DNA of 64,000 nucleotides from Lachnospiraceae bacterium (GCA_022791815.1 JAAVZU010000042.1:186001-250000), one strand, 5' to 3'; shown: positions 7,481-16,961, numbered from the stretch's first letter. Made by a program: numbers and translations. Notes: generated by a model not told the origin, from the letters alone.

Positions 7481-9241
7481 CTATCCAATTAGCACTGTGT
7501 TTCCCTCAAAAGCAAAACCGTAACAATGTATCTTTTCTTTTGGAATGCCTTTTGCAATTAAATCTGTGGCATAGCCTTTTTCTTCAATCTGTGTTAAGGC
7601 AGCATTTACTGTATCTTCCAAGGTAGTTTCTCTCTTTGGTTTGTGTACCTTAAATTCCAATATAATGGCATCCAGTCCGCTTTCCAGTGGTTCTAAGATT
7701 ACATCATATCGTCCGAAACCACTTTCCCGATTGGAAGTCAGCAGGTAATGGTCACGAAGATCCACCAGCAATCCTAATACAAATCCGTGATATAAACGTT
7801 CTGGCTGCTGCTTTTGGGAAGGGTGTATTCCTGTGTCAAAACTGCTGAAAATTTGTGCTGCCACATCATTCATATATTCGTTCATGGCATCTAAATCACC
7901 CTGTAGTAATGCTTTAATAAAGTTATTATAGGAAGTTTTAGATGCCTTTGCGAACCAGCCTTTTATCATATTCCGAAACATAAGATAAACTTCTTTATTT
8001 GTAATCTGTAGCTCGTATGAACAGATTCCTGAATCTAAATCCTGATCCACATTTTGCACTTTCAAATATCCGCTGGCAACCAAAAGGCTCCAGATAGCAT
8101 CCTCTTCTTCATCTAAGGCGTTAAACACAATCTGTTCATCCACCTCTGTAACAAAAGTATTGCCTTTTAGCAAATCCTCCATAACCATCTTTACATCCTG
8201 ACTGCCATTTCGGATCAATTTTCCAACCAGGCTGTTGGAACTGGTATTCGCCCAGTAAGCGGCAAACTTCTTTTTATCCAGAAAGTTAATAATAGACCAT
8301 GGATTATAAATGTCTGTTATACTGCCAAAAGTAAAACCATCATACCATTTTTTCACATCATCTTTCTTATCCGATAAGCCATACTGTTCCAAGGATTTGA
8401 ATACCTCTTGCTCTGTAAAACCAAAACAGTTTGCATACTTTTCAGAAGTAGTGGTAACTACTTCGAGATTATTCAAGTCAGAAAAAATGGATTCTTTGCT
8501 CACTCTAGTAATTCCAGTCATAATGGCACGCTCCAGATAGGGGTTGGTCTTAAAAGCGGAGTGAAACAAGATCCGTGTAAAAGAAACCAATTCCTCCCAA
8601 TAGCCATGTATATATGCCTCCTGCATAGGAGTGTCATATTCATCTAAAAGAATAATGGCTTTTTTCCCGTAATGTTTAAAAAAATACTGGGATAACCGAT
8701 TCAGGGACATACAGGCAAGTTCGTCATCCATCTTCTCTTTTTTTTCTATAGTTTCCTTGATATAAGATTTTTCATTTTCTGAAATCTTTCCACTGTCAAG
8801 CAGACTGTTATAAGAATCGTACAAGTCTGCAATCATTCTGCAGATTCTTCTTCTTGTATCTGCAAAATTTTCTTCCTTTATATTGGCAAAAGAAATACTA
8901 ATTACAGGATAAGTTCCCTGTAATTCTCTATATTTTTCATCTTTCCAGATAGACAGTCCTTCAAATAACTCTCCCCTTCCTTCATGATGGACAGAAAAAA
9001 ATTGTTCCATCATGCTCATGTTCAATGTTTTCCCAAAACGGCGTGGACGTGTAATTAAAGTGACTATATCCCCAGCTTCCCACCATTCTTTTATAAAATT
9101 GGTTTTATCTATATAGAAATAATCTTTTGCTCGAAGTTCCTCAAAATTCTGTGCACCTATGGCAACTGTTTTTGGTATGCTGCCCACCTCCCATTTTTCA
9201 TATTTTCTTTTTATTCTATCAAATCCCCCCAAATGAAACAA
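7481..9241 (-). CDS. AAA-ATPase-like / PD-(D/E)XK nuclease-like protein
   Basis: The 586-residue protein matches the large family that joins an N-terminal AAA-ATPase-like domain (PF09820 type) to a C-terminal PDDEXK_9 domain (PF08011 type). Visible features are YIDKT near residue 43, the Walker A-like RPRRFGKT at 65-72, the Walker B-like IILLDEYDTPM, and a C-terminal E-x-K (IILEFKVHK). Such genes are often multi-copy in gut Firmicutes and Bacteroidetes, and their function is unproven. The start is uncertain: the frame opens with TTG at 9241 and a GTG lies at 9187, neither with an ideal ribosome binding site. Confidence 0.85.
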   Translation of the reverse strand: MFHLGGFDRIKRKYEKWEVGSIPKTVAIGAQNFEELRAKDYFYIDKTNFIKEWWEAGDIVTLITRPRRFGKTLNMSMMEQFFSVHHEGRGELFEGLSIWKDEKYRELQGTYPVISISFANIKEENFADTRRRICRMIADLYDSYNSLLDSGKISENEKSYIKETIEKKEKMDDELACMSLNRLSQYFFKHYGKKAIILLDEYDTPMQEAYIHGYWEELVSFTRILFHSAFKTNPYLERAIMTGITRVSKESIFSDLNNLEVVTTTSEKYANCFGFTEQEVFKSLEQYGLSDKKDDVKKWYDGFTFGSITDIYNPWSIINFLDKKKFAAYWANTSSNSLVGKLIRNGSQDVKMVMEDLLKGNTFVTEVDEQIVFNALDEEEDAIWSLLVASGYLKVQNVDQDLDSGICSYELQITNKEVYLMFRNMIKGWFAKASKTSYNNFIKALLQGDLDAMNEYMNDVAAQIFSSFDTGIHPSQKQQPERLYHGFVLGLLVDLRDHYLLTSNRESGFGRYDVILEPLESGLDAIILEFKVHKPKRETTLEDTVNAALTQIEEKGYATDLIAKGIPKEKIHCYGFAFEGNTVLIG

Positions 9242-9330
9242 GGGATATTTGGTTCTTTTGTAACAGACCAGCCCCTAGTTAAACTACTATGAAACCTTGC
9301 ATAACATCAATTCTGTTCTTTGATATGCAT

Positions 9331-9405
9331 TTGACATTTCCACAAATAACCTTTATAATTTTATTACAATTGTAAGATTTTTCTACTATAAGCACCACAG
9401 CTGTA
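9331..9405 (+). promoter_or_regulatory. blaI promoter with two BlaI-type operators
   Basis: TTGACA (9331-9336) and TATAAT (9354-9359) are 17 bases apart. Immediately downstream is TACAATTGTA (9365-9374), a perfect TACA-N2-TGTA dyad as bound by BlaI/MecI repressors. CACAGCTGTA (9396-9405) is a one-mismatch second box. The same boxes occur before the transpeptidase gene at 15343. Confidence 0.85.
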
Positions 9406-9433
9406 AACAGTAACAAGTTTTAAGGAGGAAACT

Positions 9434-9820
9434 ATGAAGGTTTTACCACAAATTTCTGAAGCTGAATATGAAATTATGAAAGTTGTATGGAAATATGCAC
9501 CTATAAATACTAATGAAATAACAGAAAAATTAACCCAGACTACAACTTGGCGTCCTAAAACCATACAAACTTTAATAAAACGACTTGTAACAAAAGGTGC
9601 TATTTCTTATGAAAAACAGGGCAGAGTATTTGTATATACCCCTTTGGTTAAAGAAAATGACTATATTAGTCAAGAAAGTAATTCTTTTTTGAAGCGCTTT
9701 TATAATGGAAATATTACAACTATGTTATCTGCATACATAGAAAATGATAAACTGTCTGAAACCGAAATAGACACACTTCGTTCTCTTCTTTCTAAAAAAA
9801 ACAAAAAAGGAGGCAATTAA
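9434..9820 (+). CDS. blaI: BlaI/MecI family repressor
   Basis: The 128-residue protein has the BlaI/MecI layout. An N-terminal winged helix (SEAEYEIMKVVW, then TIQTLIKRLVTKGAISYEK) is followed by a C-terminal dimerisation helix. Members repress beta-lactam resistance genes and are inactivated after proteolysis triggered by BlaR1. AAGGAGG precedes the ATG. The blaR1 gene starts one base after its stop, and operators lie in its own promoter. The strict partner context makes the assignment strong. Confidence 0.93.
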   Translation: MKVLPQISEAEYEIMKVVWKYAPINTNEITEKLTQTTTWRPKTIQTLIKRLVTKGAISYEKQGRVFVYTPLVKENDYISQESNSFLKRFYNGNITTMLSAYIENDKLSETEIDTLRSLLSKKNKKGGN

Positions 9821-9821
9821 T

Positions 9822-11609
9822 ATGACTGGTTTTGTAGTGCATTTTTTGATATGTAATCTTTTTATCAGTTTTATTGTCATAATCCTTTTAATAACCAAAC
9901 GGATATTCAAAAATAGTCTGTCCGCCCGGATACAGTATAACTTATGGTTTTTATTCCTTGGACTGTTAGCCGTTCCTTTTATACCTCTACGTCTAATTAG
10001 TGTTTCTCAAATATTTTCTTTTCTTGAAATCCTAAAAAACTTCTCCACATCACATACGGAAACTGTTATAGAAACATCATCCAATGGAAACTTAATTGAA
10101 GCAGCAAACTGGATGAATGACTTCACTCTTTCTGTCAGCATAAAAGCACCTTCCAGAATTGGAATTATATTAGCTGGAATATGGATTATAGGTATTTTTA
10201 TAATGCTCATAGTATTGATTAAAAAATCTCTTCACCTACGCATTTTAAAAAATTCTGCCCTCCCCCTCCAAAATTTGGAAATTCGCAGGCTATACAATAA
10301 TTGTTTAGATGAAATGAATATAAAAAACAGTATTTCGATTTACAGTACTGCTTTTTTGAAATCTCCTATTATTATGGGATTTTTCAAACCATGTATTTAT
10401 CTGCCAATCCATCTAATATCAGACTATAATACCACAGACCTGCGGTATATGTTACTTCACGAACTACAACATTACAAACACAAGGATATTCTGGCAGGTT
10501 ATATCATGAATCTTGCAGGCATGTTTTATTGGTTTAACCCTTTTGTCTGGTATGCACTAAAAGAAATGAGCAGCGACAGGGAAATTGCTTGTGACACTGC
10601 TGTTTTAAATATGCTTGAAGAGACTTCTTATGAAGATTATGGTAATACACTTATTAATTTTGCAGAAAAATTGTCTCTCTTTCCCTTTATTTCCAAAATA
10701 AGTGGAAACATGAAACAGATAAACCGCCGCATTATCAATATTGCCTCTTATGAAAAACCATCTTTTGAAAAAAAGTTAAAGAGTATTTTTTTATTTGGAA
10801 TAATTACGATTGTGTTTTTAAGCCTTACCCCGATATTATCCTCTTATGCCACAGATAGAAACCATTACCAATGGACTTTTGAATCTAAGAATATTTCCAT
10901 AATGGACTTTTCAAGATTTTTTCATGGATATGAGGGCAGTTTTGTTCTATATAATTTAGAAAACAATACATGGAACATATATAATATGGAATATGCTACT
11001 TTAAGGACATCACCAAATTCTACATACAAAATTTATAATGCACTATTTGGATTGGAAGAAGGTGTTATCACCCCTGAAAACTCAATAATAGCTTGGGATA
11101 AAACAAACTATCCCATTGAAGCATGGAACACAGACCAGAACCTAGATTCTGCCATGCAGTCCTCCGTCAATTGGTATTTTCAGTCAATTGACAAACAGCT
11201 TGGTAAATCTGTGGTAAAACACTACATACAAAAAATCGGATATGGTAATGAGAACATGCATGCAGATTCTTCTTATTGGATGCAGTCCTCCTTAAAAATC
11301 TCCCCAATAGAACAAGTGGAACTTTTAAAAAAATTATTTACAAATGGTTTAGATTTTACACCACATAATATTGACACAGTAAAAAATTCTATTCATATAT
11401 TATCTACGGAACATGGAGACTTTTATGGAAAAACGGGAACAGGTCAAGTAAATGAAAAAAATGTAAATGGGTGGTTTGTTGGATGTATTAAAAACAATGA
11501 TAATACATATTTCTTTTCCACTAATATTCAATCATCTGATAATGCTACAGGAAGCAAGGCATCGGAAATTTCCTTGTCTATCTTATCTGATATGAATATA
11601 TGGAAATAA
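9822..11609 (+). CDS. blaR1: BlaR1-type beta-lactam sensor/transducer
   Basis: The 595-residue protein is a full BlaR1: four membrane segments and an M56 zinc protease domain with HELQH at 213-217 and a downstream glutamate in SDREIACD. A C-terminal class D-like penicillin-binding sensor has STYK at 400-403, SVN at 448-450 and KTG at 537-539. Acylation of the sensor serine by a beta-lactam activates the protease and leads to loss of BlaI repression. Length and all catalytic motifs fit the family. It forms an operon with blaI, and its probable target is the divergently placed MecA-like transpeptidase gene. Confidence 0.94.
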   Translation: MTGFVVHFLICNLFISFIVIILLITKRIFKNSLSARIQYNLWFLFLGLLAVPFIPLRLISVSQIFSFLEILKNFSTSHTETVIETSSNGNLIEAANWMNDFTLSVSIKAPSRIGIILAGIWIIGIFIMLIVLIKKSLHLRILKNSALPLQNLEIRRLYNNCLDEMNIKNSISIYSTAFLKSPIIMGFFKPCIYLPIHLISDYNTTDLRYMLLHELQHYKHKDILAGYIMNLAGMFYWFNPFVWYALKEMSSDREIACDTAVLNMLEETSYEDYGNTLINFAEKLSLFPFISKISGNMKQINRRIINIASYEKPSFEKKLKSIFLFGIITIVFLSLTPILSSYATDRNHYQWTFESKNISIMDFSRFFHGYEGSFVLYNLENNTWNIYNMEYATLRTSPNSTYKIYNALFGLEEGVITPENSIIAWDKTNYPIEAWNTDQNLDSAMQSSVNWYFQSIDKQLGKSVVKHYIQKIGYGNENMHADSSYWMQSSLKISPIEQVELLKKLFTNGLDFTPHNIDTVKNSIHILSTEHGDFYGKTGTGQVNEKNVNGWFVGCIKNNDNTYFFSTNIQSSDNATGSKASEISLSILSDMNIWK

Positions 11610-11617
11610 AAATCTTT

Positions 11618-11785
11618 TTATCCTATGTTATGTATCCTTGTTCCTTTCTTTTCATACTCTTTAATCACCTTTGGTGTTACTGGAATAATACATAAGCGGA
11701 CACTTTCACCGAATGCAAAGTATGGATACACACCTATTTGGTTATGATAATATAAATCACTGGGAGGATTATTGCTATGTCTTCA
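11618..11785 (-). pseudogene. Out-of-frame 3' continuation of the 11734-13296 lipoprotein gene
   Basis: Past the stop at 11734 the minus strand stays open in another frame, from about 11785 to a TAA at 11618-11620. It encodes roughly 50 protein-like residues (for example YHNQIGVYPYFAFGE and IPVTPKVIKEYEKKG). The amino-acid character continues that of the lipoprotein. A single-base indel near 11765-11790 would join the two frames, so the annotated C-terminus is probably not the ancestral one. Confidence 0.6.
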
Positions 11786-13296
11786 CCCTCTGCTGTATAA
11801 ATTGTAATTGTTGGAAGAGTCCATACTTTTTTATCTGTTTTAAATTCAGAATGAATGTCACCCTTATGTTTTCCGAAACTCTGCACAGACGAATTCCATT
11901 CTGAATATGGTTGTAAATAATGAACACCTTTATCATTCCAATAATATTTATTGTAACAACTAATAAAATCGTCTATGGAGATAGAAAATTTTAGATAATT
12001 ATTTTTATTATCCTGTGCTTTAATCTTTCGTGCAGGATTTTCCAAAATCTTATTTCCTAAATACTTAAACCCTCCATCTTTATTAAACTTAATAATAAGT
12101 TCATGGGTTATAGCTGCATCATCACATAAAACCATTTCACATACAGCATCTACAGTTAATGTGACTGTGCCATTCTTATTTTCTTTTATTTTCGTAACCT
12201 CAGGTACAGAAGTTCCAATAAAAGATGGTATATAGTTAAAACTTCCTGCTTCTCCCCATGTATAAATCTGCTTTTTCTTATCAAATGTTACATATTCTTG
12301 TAGCTGCTTTGCTGTTACTGGAAGATATTCCATAATCACACACTCAAATTCATCTTTGGGTATTCCTTCTGGATAACTCTCATCAGAAAATTCCTTCTGA
12401 TATTTCATTTCATACAAATATCTATACATTCCTTTGTAATCTAATTCCTCCATATGTTTATCATCCCAATTTGAATTAAAAAGATTATGCCCCTGATATC
12501 CCAATCCTTTTACACATTTTATTGACATCTCACGATATTGTTCGTTCATTGGTTTTACTCTCACTAAATAGCTCCCGTCAACTGTTTCACTAACTTCTGG
12601 CAGTTCTGGCACACACAATTCATAGCAGAACCAGCCTTTTTTTGTATATCTCCACTCCTTTATTTTAGTATAAGAACTATAAGTAATCTTTGCCTTATTT
12701 TCCTTGTTCCACATTGCACTTGTGCCTAAAACATACATATCTACTCCATTAAAAATATATTTCATTCTATTTATCCCGCCATCAGAACGAATCTCATAAA
12801 CTACTTTTTTGCTGCTTTTCTTTTCTTGGCATTTCTTTAGAAAGTCTTCCATATCCTTATAATTTTCCATATTTGAGTATATCACTGCTGCAGTAATAGG
12901 ACATCTTGTTTCTTTCAGCTTATCCTGCATCTTTAGAACGGTCTCTTCCGAAAGAACAACATTAGAAGAGTCTCCTTTTTCTGCATACTTATAAATATCA
13001 GAAATAAGCTCCATCACTTTTATACAATCTCTTTCTGCTTCTTTCCTTTCATTATCATCAATTGGGAGATCATATCCTTTTTCTAATTGCTCTCGTTCTT
13101 CATTTAAGTTATTCTGTTTTAAAGACGAATCCTCACTATTATTTTTTTGATAGGAATCTTTTGACTTAGTGATATTACTACACCCTGCAATTCCAAATAA
13201 ACCAAGCATACATATCACATACAAGTATCTTCCTAAATTTCTACTAATTATTACGGAACCATTCTTCCAAAACCTGTTTATACTTTTCAACAACAT
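11734..13296 (-). CDS. Lipoprotein overlapping the transpeptidase gene, probably 3' frameshifted
   Basis: The protein has about 520 residues with a long N-terminal signal region ending in a lipobox-like GLFGIAGC. I do not recognise the mature domain with certainty. Its first ~55 bases overlap the end of the MecA-like transpeptidase gene, so the two are coupled and likely co-regulated by BlaI. The ATG at 13296 has GGAGG eight bases upstream, but that motif also lies within Gly codons of the transpeptidase, so the start is uncertain. The last residues are out of register with a 50-codon open tail ending at 11618. Confidence 0.65.
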   Translation of the reverse strand: MLLKSINRFWKNGSVIISRNLGRYLYVICMLGLFGIAGCSNITKSKDSYQKNNSEDSSLKQNNLNEEREQLEKGYDLPIDDNERKEAERDCIKVMELISDIYKYAEKGDSSNVVLSEETVLKMQDKLKETRCPITAAVIYSNMENYKDMEDFLKKCQEKKSSKKVVYEIRSDGGINRMKYIFNGVDMYVLGTSAMWNKENKAKITYSSYTKIKEWRYTKKGWFCYELCVPELPEVSETVDGSYLVRVKPMNEQYREMSIKCVKGLGYQGHNLFNSNWDDKHMEELDYKGMYRYLYEMKYQKEFSDESYPEGIPKDEFECVIMEYLPVTAKQLQEYVTFDKKKQIYTWGEAGSFNYIPSFIGTSVPEVTKIKENKNGTVTLTVDAVCEMVLCDDAAITHELIIKFNKDGGFKYLGNKILENPARKIKAQDNKNNYLKFSISIDDFISCYNKYYWNDKGVHYLQPYSEWNSSVQSFGKHKGDIHSEFKTDKKVWTLPTITIYTAEGEDIAIILPVIYIIITK

Positions 13297-15343
13297 AACC
13301 ACTGCCTCCTCTCCCTTTCACATCTTCTACCATACTAACAATCAAAATTGGATATTTCATCGCTTTCTCAGTCGTAAAAATAGAAAACCAGCCTAATTCT
13401 GTACCAGAAGTATCCTCCTTCGATGCTTTTATCTCTGCTGTTCCTGTTTTGCCTGCCAAAGCTATATCCTCCCGATGAGCTGCATATCCTGTTCCATTGG
13501 GATCATTCACAACCTTTTTCATTCCTTTTAATACCCTATCCGCTACATCACCTGAAAATACAGCTGGAATCCAATACTCAGCTGCAGTTTTCTTCTGATA
13601 AGTTAAATAAGGTTTGATAACTTTTCCCTTGTTACAGAAAGCTGAATAAATGCATGCTAAATGTAATGGATTAATCAAAATCTGACCCTGTCCATAACCG
13701 CTATCTGCTAACTGTATTTCTGTTTCTATTTTTTCTGTATTGGAATACTTTGATTCTGCCATTCTGATTTCAAATGGCAGTTCTTCACAGAATCCCAGCC
13801 TAGTTAAAAAATTCTGCATCTGTTCTATTCCTATTTTCAATGCAGCTTTTGCAAAATAAATATTATCAGAATAAATCAATGCGTTTTCTAAATTAACTGG
13901 CTCATAAGCATGAAGTGTTGTCACATGGTATGCTCCCCATGATGTATCCTTTTGCCATCTCAAACCTACATTTCCAAAATCTTCGGCTGGGTCAATCTTC
14001 CCTGCTTCCAATCCAATCGCAGCAATAATAGGTTTAAATGTAGAACCAGGACACCAAACCTGTCGGAAACGGTTATACATGGGTTGATTCTCATCCTCAT
14101 TTATGATTTTCCATTGTTTATTAGATAATCCCATGATAAAATCATTAGTATTATAAGATGGTGTGCTGACAAGAGCCAGCACTTCTCCTGTATAAGGATT
14201 TATGGCTGCCGAGCAGCTTTTGTCCTCTTTAAACTTTTCATATAATATGTTCTGAAGCTCTGCATCTATAGTCAATTTTATATCCTTGCCATGTTGTACT
14301 GTTACACTTGCCAATTCCTTTTTCTCAATACCATCAGCATCTACAATATAAATTCTACATCCATTCTGCCCTTTTAGTTCTTTTTCAAATAAACCCTCCA
14401 TTCCACTGCTGCCAATTACACTATTGGCAGTATAACCTTCTCCCTTGTGTTCTTCCAAATCCTCTGCTGTAACATTCTTTACATATCCTATCAAATGTGC
14501 TGCCGCATCTCTCAAAGGATACTCCCGCACTTTGGTATCCGTTATCATCACTCCCGGAATTTCCAGCATTTTTTCTTGTCTTTCCTTTTCCTTTAACACT
14601 TCTTTATCTGGATTTATAGATAACAACTCTATCTCTTCTACTTTGGGAATTGTTTTAATTGGTACAAAAGAATCTTCCTTTATCCATTTCGCTGCCAATT
14701 TTTTCTCAATTGTTTGAGGTTCGATCTCCAATAATTTACCTAACTGCCGAATTGCTATCTTTGTATCTTCCAATTCTCCTGGGATAATTCCCACGGAAGA
14801 TGCAATACCTTTTCCTGCAAGAACACGCCCTTTTCTGTCCAGAATTTCACCACGTCTTGCCTCTATGACAGACACTCTAACCTTATCCGCAGAACATAGT
14901 TCTGGAAAAATTAAAGAATCCCCCCAAACTAATTTATAGCCATCTTCACCTTCTAAAAAAAATGCTTCATTTTCAAAACTAATATTTCCTGCAACCGTAT
15001 CAAAAGAAGTCTTATATGTTACAGCTTTTTTCTCTTGGTTATACTCAAGAATGTCAATTGTCATATTTTTTATTTCTATGCCTTCATAAATAGCTGAATT
15101 ACGTTTTATAAAATCTTCTTCATTAATATTTCCTAATGCTTCTTTTGCTAACATAGCATACATCTTTTCATAGTTCTGTTCGGGAATGTAATTCATATAT
15201 GCAATCAGAAGTTCTTCAGGTGTTCTTCTAGTCTCTTTTTTATCTAAAAAAGCAACTTTACTTATAAAAACACTTGTCACTATTATCCCGAAAATAGCCA
15301 CTGTAATACATAGATATTTTATTCTTTTTTTCAAATTCCACAT
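13244..15343 (-). CDS. MecA/PBP2a-like penicillin-binding transpeptidase
   Basis: The 699-residue protein has an N-terminal membrane anchor (about 11-32), an NTF2-like MecA_N domain (about 40-150), a PBP dimerisation domain (about 155-345) and a transpeptidase domain. The active-site motifs are STFK at 434-437, SDN at 492-494 and KTGTAE near 640. MecA-type enzymes are slow to react with beta-lactams and take over wall cross-linking when the normal PBPs are blocked. Two BlaI-type boxes lie in its promoter, one over the -10, tying it to the blaI-blaR1 pair upstream. Actual drug resistance cannot be inferred from sequence alone. Confidence 0.9.
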   Translation of the reverse strand: MWNLKKRIKYLCITVAIFGIIVTSVFISKVAFLDKKETRRTPEELLIAYMNYIPEQNYEKMYAMLAKEALGNINEEDFIKRNSAIYEGIEIKNMTIDILEYNQEKKAVTYKTSFDTVAGNISFENEAFFLEGEDGYKLVWGDSLIFPELCSADKVRVSVIEARRGEILDRKGRVLAGKGIASSVGIIPGELEDTKIAIRQLGKLLEIEPQTIEKKLAAKWIKEDSFVPIKTIPKVEEIELLSINPDKEVLKEKERQEKMLEIPGVMITDTKVREYPLRDAAAHLIGYVKNVTAEDLEEHKGEGYTANSVIGSSGMEGLFEKELKGQNGCRIYIVDADGIEKKELASVTVQHGKDIKLTIDAELQNILYEKFKEDKSCSAAINPYTGEVLALVSTPSYNTNDFIMGLSNKQWKIINEDENQPMYNRFRQVWCPGSTFKPIIAAIGLEAGKIDPAEDFGNVGLRWQKDTSWGAYHVTTLHAYEPVNLENALIYSDNIYFAKAALKIGIEQMQNFLTRLGFCEELPFEIRMAESKYSNTEKIETEIQLADSGYGQGQILINPLHLACIYSAFCNKGKVIKPYLTYQKKTAAEYWIPAVFSGDVADRVLKGMKKVVNDPNGTGYAAHREDIALAGKTGTAEIKASKEDTSGTELGWFSIFTTEKAMKYPILIVSMVEDVKGRGGSGYVVEKYKQVLEEWFRNN

Positions 15344-15360
15344 TCCTTTCCTTTTGATAT

Positions 15361-15440
15361 TACATTTGTAAGATTTTTATACAAAAAAATAGTCTTATAA
15401 ACTTTATATAAATATTACACCTGTAGGACATGAAAGTCAA
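15361..15440 (-). promoter_or_regulatory. BlaI-controlled promoter of the transpeptidase gene
   Basis: On the minus strand TTGACT (15435-15440) and TAATAT (15412-15417) are 17 bases apart. TACACCTGTA (15416-15425) overlaps the -10, and TACATTTGTA (15361-15370) lies between the promoter and the ribosome binding site. Both are TACA-N2-TGTA dyads, and TTACATTTGTAAGATTTTT resembles the blaI operator region over about 20 bases. Confidence 0.82.
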
Positions 15441-15608
15441 GCTACTTATAATCTGCTAATTATAATACTTTTGCGTTTCTGTTCAAATAAAAAAAAATAT
15501 ATACTCTATATTTTTACAATTTCATGTTAATATAGTCAAAATATAACGTAAAATGTACTAAATATGCAGATAGAAAAATTCTTATGAAGGATGGAATGAA
15601 CATAGAAA

Positions 15609-16510
15609 ATGAAGAGAAATATATTAGTTAGTCTGGGGGAAATGCGAACTTTTCAGTATTTTTTTTGTTAAATGTAGTGATTTCTTCGATTCTTGCTGGA
15701 GTTGCAATTTTAGTAATGAGTTTGGCAATAAAGCTGCCTGACAACATTTATAAGGAAGTAAAGAATAGTGAGCTGGGAAGTATCAATATTTCCAATATCT
15801 GTTTATCTGATATAGATTATCTGATTCGTCAAAATTACATCATTGATTCCTATAGCTATGATATGCTGATGGAAAATTATATTACCAGCTTCACAGACCA
15901 TCAAAAGGGAATAATTGCAACAAAAACTTTAGATAGTGGAATGCAATTCGAGTTTTACCGACAGGGAAAAAATAGTGAAACATTAAAAGAAATCAATGAA
16001 CAGATTATAAAGGGAACGGTATGGAAAGAAAAGGATAACACAGTTACAGAGATATGTCCTATCTGGTTAGAAGATACCTTAGCATCTAAACTAAATATAG
16101 ATGTAGGGGCTACTCTTATTATGCAAACCAATGGCGATAATCTCCAATTAAAGGTTCGGGGAATTTATAGTGATGCAAAGGATGATTTACCATCCTCTTA
16201 TCTTCCTGTATGGGTATATCAGCAAATTGGCAAGGATAATGAACTAAATATATGGGCACATTGCGATAGCGGCTTATCCGAATTTCTGAAGATAATTGGA
16301 AAATTAAAATCAGAATATTTTATTGTGGATTCTTTTGATGATACCATACATTCTATGGAATTCCTTATATATATTTTATATGTATGTACTGCTATTTTAT
16401 TTGTCTTAGCATTGCAGGTAATTACAAACTTCTTCACTAATCAAAATAAAATAATTCTTCAAATTTCTTATCTAATGCAATACACAAAATTAATGCCAGT
16501 TTTGCTGTAG
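15609..16510 (+). pseudogene. Broken FtsX-like ABC permease gene
   Basis: An ATG at 15609 with AAGGATGGAA upstream opens a frame (KRNILVSLGEMRTFQYF) that ends after 20 codons. One extra T in the T8 run at 15659-15666 would join it to the frame from 15665 to 16510. The continuation has an FtsX-like membrane segment, a ~190-residue outer domain and a second membrane segment. The protein then stops without its last membrane segments, and its tail reads antisense into the next gene. It is therefore frameshifted and 3'-truncated, and no ATPase gene accompanies it. Confidence 0.75.
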
Positions 16511-16646
16511 GATTAAATTGTCCTGTCTCTATGGAACTAATGGTATTTCTTGATACACCTACTATTTCTGCAAGCTGAGCCTGGGATAAGCTCTTTTCTT
16601 TTCTTGCATCTTTTAAACGATTTTTTAATACTAAGCTATCTTCCAT
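16437..16646 (-). CDS. Small XRE/Cro-type helix-turn-helix regulator
   Basis: The 69-residue protein consists of one HTH_3-type domain: LKDARKEKSLSQAQLAEIVG, then VSRNTISSIETGQFNPT as the recognition helix. It ends with a short tail (FEELFYF). Such stand-alone proteins are common in Firmicutes beside one small membrane protein, which is the arrangement here: the 16650 gene ends three bases upstream. Its 3' end overlaps the broken FtsX gene on the other strand by 74 bases, consistent with a past rearrangement. Confidence 0.88.
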   Translation of the reverse strand: MEDSLVLKNRLKDARKEKSLSQAQLAEIVGVSRNTISSIETGQFNPTAKLALILCIALDKKFEELFYFD

Positions 16647-16649
16647 ATT

Positions 16650-16961
16650 CTAGTGTCCTCCTAAGAATCGGATAACTGCAAATATACCTACAAGCAATGT
16701 AATTACTGCCATTATCAGACACCATTTATCTTTTGTTTTTATAAAACGATAGAATTGTCCTACACAAACGGAAGAACATATCGTTACACATAAATCCATC
16801 ATAGGAAGTCCTTGCTCGGCACGTATCCACGCAAAAATCGCTGCAACAACAACCAATGTAATATATGTCCATTTCATGGATTTGTCCCGTATCTGTATCT
16901 GAAATTCATCACATCTTTCATTTTCTTTTCGGCTTTTTGCTAAAATTTCTTCTTTATTCAT
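16650..16961 (-). CDS. Small membrane protein (DUF6442-like) paired with an XRE regulator
   Basis: The 103-residue protein has a charged N-terminal 35 residues (MNKEEILAKSRKENERCDEF) and about three membrane segments. The composition and pairing with a small XRE regulator match the DUF6442-type family, which has no assigned function. The ATG at 16961 is preferred over a GTG at 16988 because AAAGGTG lies at the right distance. Transcription would come from the promoter at 17081-17108 and continue into the regulator gene. Confidence 0.75.
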   Translation of the reverse strand: MNKEEILAKSRKENERCDEFQIQIRDKSMKWTYITLVVVAAIFAWIRAEQGLPMMDLCVTICSSVCVGQFYRFIKTKDKWCLIMAVITLLVGIFAVIRFLGGH

